Assembly (NCBI GenBank): GCA_003142495.1
Contig: PLMM01000080.1
Span: forward strand, 1-7,585
Length of the DNA stretch: 7,585 bases
DNA from: Gemmatimonadota bacterium
GTDB taxonomy: Bacteria > Gemmatimonadota > Gemmatimonadetes > Gemmatimonadales > Gemmatimonadaceae
Direction of reading: 5' to 3'
The notes under the pieces were generated by a model. It searched no databases, was not told the origin of the DNA, and was given only the letters and a program-made list of their open reading frames with translations. Below, piece after piece: positions 5,991 through 7,585 of this stretch; the stretch's first letter is position 1; every line of letters starts with the position of its first letter. A program made the translations under genes and the position numbers.

Positions 5991-6593
5991 ATGGCCCTCG
6001 CTCTCGATCTCCGTAACCTCCCGGATGCCGACGTCGCCGCGCTCGCGAAAGAAGGGCGCGAGCCGGCCTTTCGGGAGCTGGTGCGGCGGTATGAGCGGCC
6101 CGTGTTCTCGCTGATCTTCCGGATGGTGCGCGACCGGGAAATGGCGGAAGACCTGGCGCAGGACACCTTCATCAAGGTGCTCAACAACATCGAGCGATAC
6201 CGCCCTGAGTTCAAGCTGTCGAGCTGGCTGTTCAAGATCGCGAACAACGTCACCATCGATCACCTCCGCCGTCGCCAGCTGGCCACCGTCAGCCTCGACG
6301 GTTCTCCGCACGCCGCCACCGCCGCCGAAGCCCAGGCGACGTCGCTGGACGTCGAATCTCGAGGACAGTCGGCACTGGAAGCAATAGAATCGCGCGAGCT
6401 CGGCAACGCTATCGAGCAGGCGATCGGCAAGCTCCGCCCCGAATACCGCTCCTGCATCCTCCTTCGCCACGTCGAGGGACGCTCCTACGAGGAGATCGCC
6501 GCCACCCTGGACCTCCCCCTCGGAACCGTCAAAACCTACATCCACCGCGCCCGCCACGAGCTCCGCGAGGCGCTGGAAGATCTGCGCGAATGA
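5991..6593 (+). CDS. ECF (group 4) RNA polymerase sigma factor
   Basis: This 200-residue sigma-70 family protein contains only regions 2 and 4, as ECF sigma factors do. Region 2 spans about 25-95: AFRELVRRYERPVFSLIFRM, then EDLAQDTFIKVLNNIERY for core binding, and SSWLFKIANNVTIDHLRRR as the -10 recognition helix. A variable Ala/Ser-rich linker (about 100-135) follows. Region 4 spans about 137-192, with a helix-turn-helix SYEEIAATLDLPLGTVKTYIHRARHEL at roughly 165-191 that should read the -35. The ATG at 5991 is the first possible start, since in-frame TGA codons sit at 5985 and 5988; no Shine-Dalgarno is evident, so a short or absent leader is possible. The next gene encodes its likely anti-sigma factor, so activity should be controlled by sequestration at the membrane. 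The exact ECF subgroup and regulon cannot be read from this window. Confidence 0.94.
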   Translation: MALALDLRNLPDADVAALAKEGREPAFRELVRRYERPVFSLIFRMVRDREMAEDLAQDTFIKVLNNIERYRPEFKLSSWLFKIANNVTIDHLRRRQLATVSLDGSPHAATAAEAQATSLDVESRGQSALEAIESRELGNAIEQAIGKLRPEYRSCILLRHVEGRSYEEIAATLDLPLGTVKTYIHRARHELREALEDLRE

Positions 6594-6621
6594 CCCGCTC
6601 GAGAGCCCGGTTAAACAGCCT

Positions 6622-6648
6622 TGAAACCTGCCCGGAACGGCCCCCGTA
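6622..6648 (+). promoter_or_regulatory. candidate ECF-type promoter before the anti-sigma gene
   Basis: TGAAAC at 6622-6627 and CGTA at 6645-6648 are separated by 17 bases. They resemble the promoter known for Bacillus SigW (TGAAAC, 16 bases, CGTA), with one extra base of spacing. Transcription would begin near 6654-6657, just before the ribosome site of the anti-sigma gene. If the sigma factor made from the gene directly upstream recognises it, this would be feedback control of its own inhibitor. Short motifs can arise by chance. Confidence 0.4.
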
Positions 6649-6657
6649 TGAACCAGT

Positions 6658-6662
6658 GGAGG
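6658..6662 (+). promoter_or_regulatory. ribosome binding site for the anti-sigma gene
   Basis: GGAGG lies 4 bases before the GTG at 6667 and is the strongest Shine-Dalgarno sequence in the window. It decides the GTG start. The nearby ATG at 6648 is in another frame, is upstream of this site, and runs only 13 codons. Confidence 0.7.
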
Positions 6663-6666
6663 AATA

Positions 6667-7245
6667 GTGGAACGACACCTACTGCCTGAAGAGATCGACC
6701 TGCTGCTCGACGGCGAGGTCGGATTCGGAACACCGCCGCTCAAGGCGCACGTCCGAAGCTGCGCCGTGTGCAGCAAGGAGCTGGAGGGCGCGCGTGCGCT
6801 CGTCCGGCAGCTCGAGCATCTGCCGCACATCGCCCCGTCGCCGCTGTTCGCGAGCCGGGTGCTCGAGCGCGTGCAGCTGTTCGTACCGTGGCACGTCGCG
6901 CTCCTCGATTCCGTGCGCGGATTCATTCCGCAATCGCGCGCGCTGCGATTCGCCGCGGCCGGCATGTTCGCGTCGATAGCAGTCGTGCTCACCGTCGTCT
7001 CCGTGTGGGTGTTCACCCGCATCGACGCGGTGATGTTCACCGCCGATCTCGTGCTCGACCGCATGCGCACCGCTGCACTCGGCGCGATCGGCACGGGGAT
7101 GTCGGCGCTCTTTGGCGAGGCGGCGCGACCGCTGCTCGCCGGCGGGGCACTGGGGCTCGCGACGGCGGCACTCCTATTGGTCGTCACGGGCGCGGCCGCT
7201 GCAACGATGATTCGTGTGGCGGCCGTTCGTGCGCGCGCCCGCTAG
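6667..7245 (+). CDS. membrane anti-sigma factor with ZAS zinc-binding motif
   Basis: This 192-residue protein starts at a GTG behind a strong GGAGG. The N-terminal domain carries the zinc-associated anti-sigma signature H28-x3-C32-x2-C35 (HVRSCAVC), with H4 as a possible further ligand, and should bind and hold the ECF sigma factor in the cytoplasm. Two hydrophobic segments follow: residues 94-116 (FAAAGMFASIAVVLTVVSVWVF) and about 156-182 (LLAGGALGLATAALLLVVTG). The segment between them (117-155) would face the periplasm and could sense a signal or be a protease site. The C-terminus ends in a short Arg-rich tail, consistent with a cytoplasmic end. It lies 73 bases downstream of the sigma gene on the same strand, the usual arrangement for a cognate pair. 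Partnership is inferred from context and is highly typical; the inducing signal is unknown. Confidence 0.88.
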   Translation: MERHLLPEEIDLLLDGEVGFGTPPLKAHVRSCAVCSKELEGARALVRQLEHLPHIAPSPLFASRVLERVQLFVPWHVALLDSVRGFIPQSRALRFAAAGMFASIAVVLTVVSVWVFTRIDAVMFTADLVLDRMRTAALGAIGTGMSALFGEAARPLLAGGALGLATAALLLVVTGAAAATMIRVAAVRARAR

Positions 7246-7246
7246 C

Positions 7247-7585
7247 GTGCGCCGCGCGCGGAGCTTCGCGATCGCGTTGGTTAGTGTCGCAATCGCGCAC
7301 AACGGAGTCCTGGCCCAAAGCACCACCGATTCGTCACGCACCGCCGATCCCATCTCCGCGTCGCTCGACTCGCTCCACCGCGATGCGAACGGACTCTCGC
7401 TCGACCGGTCGTCGGTCAGCGCGAGCGCGCACACCGTCGAGGCCGCGCAGCATCTCACGGGCGACGTCGCCAGCTGGCACGGACCCCTCGAGATTCGCGG
7501 CACGGTCGACGGCAACGCGGTTGCGATCGGCAGCGACGTCGTGCTCCTCCCCGGCGGGCATGTGCGCGGCGACGCGGTGTCGGTG
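7247..7585 (+). CDS. secreted polymer-forming (bactofilin-like) protein, 5' part
   Basis: The frame runs open to the window end, so the C-terminus is missing; 113 residues are visible from the GTG at 7247. Residues 1-23 form a signal peptide: an Arg-rich n-region (RRAR), a hydrophobic core (FAIALVSVAIA) and an LA-Q cleavage site. After a polar linker (about 25-68), residues 69-113 show short strands broken at glycines (LTGDV, LEIRGTVDGNAVAIGSDVVL, LPGGHVRGDAVSV), the stacked pattern of bactofilin or other right-handed beta-helix proteins. Classical bactofilins are cytoplasmic, so a signal peptide is unusual and suggests an envelope or surface role. Alternative in-frame GTG codons at 7214 and 7229 exist; I prefer 7247 because it gives a compact signal peptide, but no ribosome site settles it. 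It follows the anti-sigma stop by 1 base and is probably in the same operon. The domain is inferred from the repeat pattern alone. Confidence 0.65.
   Translation, partial: MRRARSFAIALVSVAIAHNGVLAQSTTDSSRTADPISASLDSLHRDANGLSLDRSSVSASAHTVEAAQHLTGDVASWHGPLEIRGTVDGNAVAIGSDVVLLPGGHVRGDAVSV

Noticed and set aside
5870..6256. Upstream extension of the ubiE frame into the sigma factor gene
   Set aside because: It runs antisense to the sigma gene and through the intergenic region, with no UbiE similarity before the ATG at 5869.
6621..6652. TTGAAA / TATGAA as a housekeeping sigma-70 promoter
   Set aside because: The spacing is 20 bases, too long for a good sigma-70 promoter; the ECF-type reading of the same bases fits better.
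6648..6689. A 13-codon ORF starting at ATG 6648
   Set aside because: It is out of frame with the anti-sigma gene, has no ribosome site and shows no conserved feature.
5964..7187. A 407-codon minus-strand frame opposite the sigma and anti-sigma genes
   Set aside because: It is a low-complexity Ser/Arg-rich shadow of two well-supported plus-strand genes.
1..7585. Search for CRISPR arrays, tRNA or rRNA genes, transposases and attachment sites
   Set aside because: No regularly spaced repeats, cloverleaf-like sequence, terminal inverted repeats or transposase-like protein were seen. Nearly all the window is accounted for by ordinary genes.

Overview
The window comes from a GC-rich bacterial chromosome with very tight gene packing. 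I infer Gemmatimonadota or a relative. The grounds are the base composition, secreted proteins whose signal peptides end in Ala-Gln, a menaquinone-type gene set made of UbiA, UbiD, UbiX and UbiE homologues, and an ECF sigma factor next to a zinc-finger anti-sigma factor. The assignment rests on gene content only and was not checked by database search.

Bases 1-765 (+) hold the 3' part of a UvrC-like or GIY-YIG-type nuclease gene. It keeps the cysteine-rich segment and the UVR motif but ends without the UvrC C-terminal endonuclease domain. Its stop lies 3 bases from the stop of a convergent gene.

Bases 769-5869 (-) form one six-gene unit. In transcription order the genes are ubiE/menG (quinone C-methyltransferase), ubiD (prenyl-FMN-dependent decarboxylase), ubiA (polyprenyltransferase), ubiX (flavin prenyltransferase, which makes the UbiD cofactor), a YfcE-type metallophosphoesterase, and a secreted protein with TonB/TolA-like C-terminal domains. 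The first five genes are joined by four consecutive stop/start overlaps (GTGA, GTGA, ATGA, TGATG), so they are probably co-transcribed and translationally coupled. UbiA prenylates an aromatic carboxylic acid, UbiD with the UbiX cofactor decarboxylates it, and UbiE methylates the ring. This is the late part of menaquinone synthesis by the futalosine route; the classical chorismate/MenA route needs no UbiD or UbiX.

Bases 5870-5990 are a divergent intergenic region. It contains possible -10 elements and two adjacent inverted repeats that would fold in the ubiE leader, one of them reaching into the ubiE start codon.

Bases 5991-7585 (+) carry an ECF sigma factor, a two-helix membrane anti-sigma factor with a zinc-binding ZAS motif, and the start of a secreted protein with bactofilin-like beta repeats, cut by the window end. 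A SigW-like ECF promoter candidate lies between the sigma and anti-sigma genes. I see no tRNA, rRNA, insertion sequence or CRISPR array, and no stretch of more than 300 bases without a gene.
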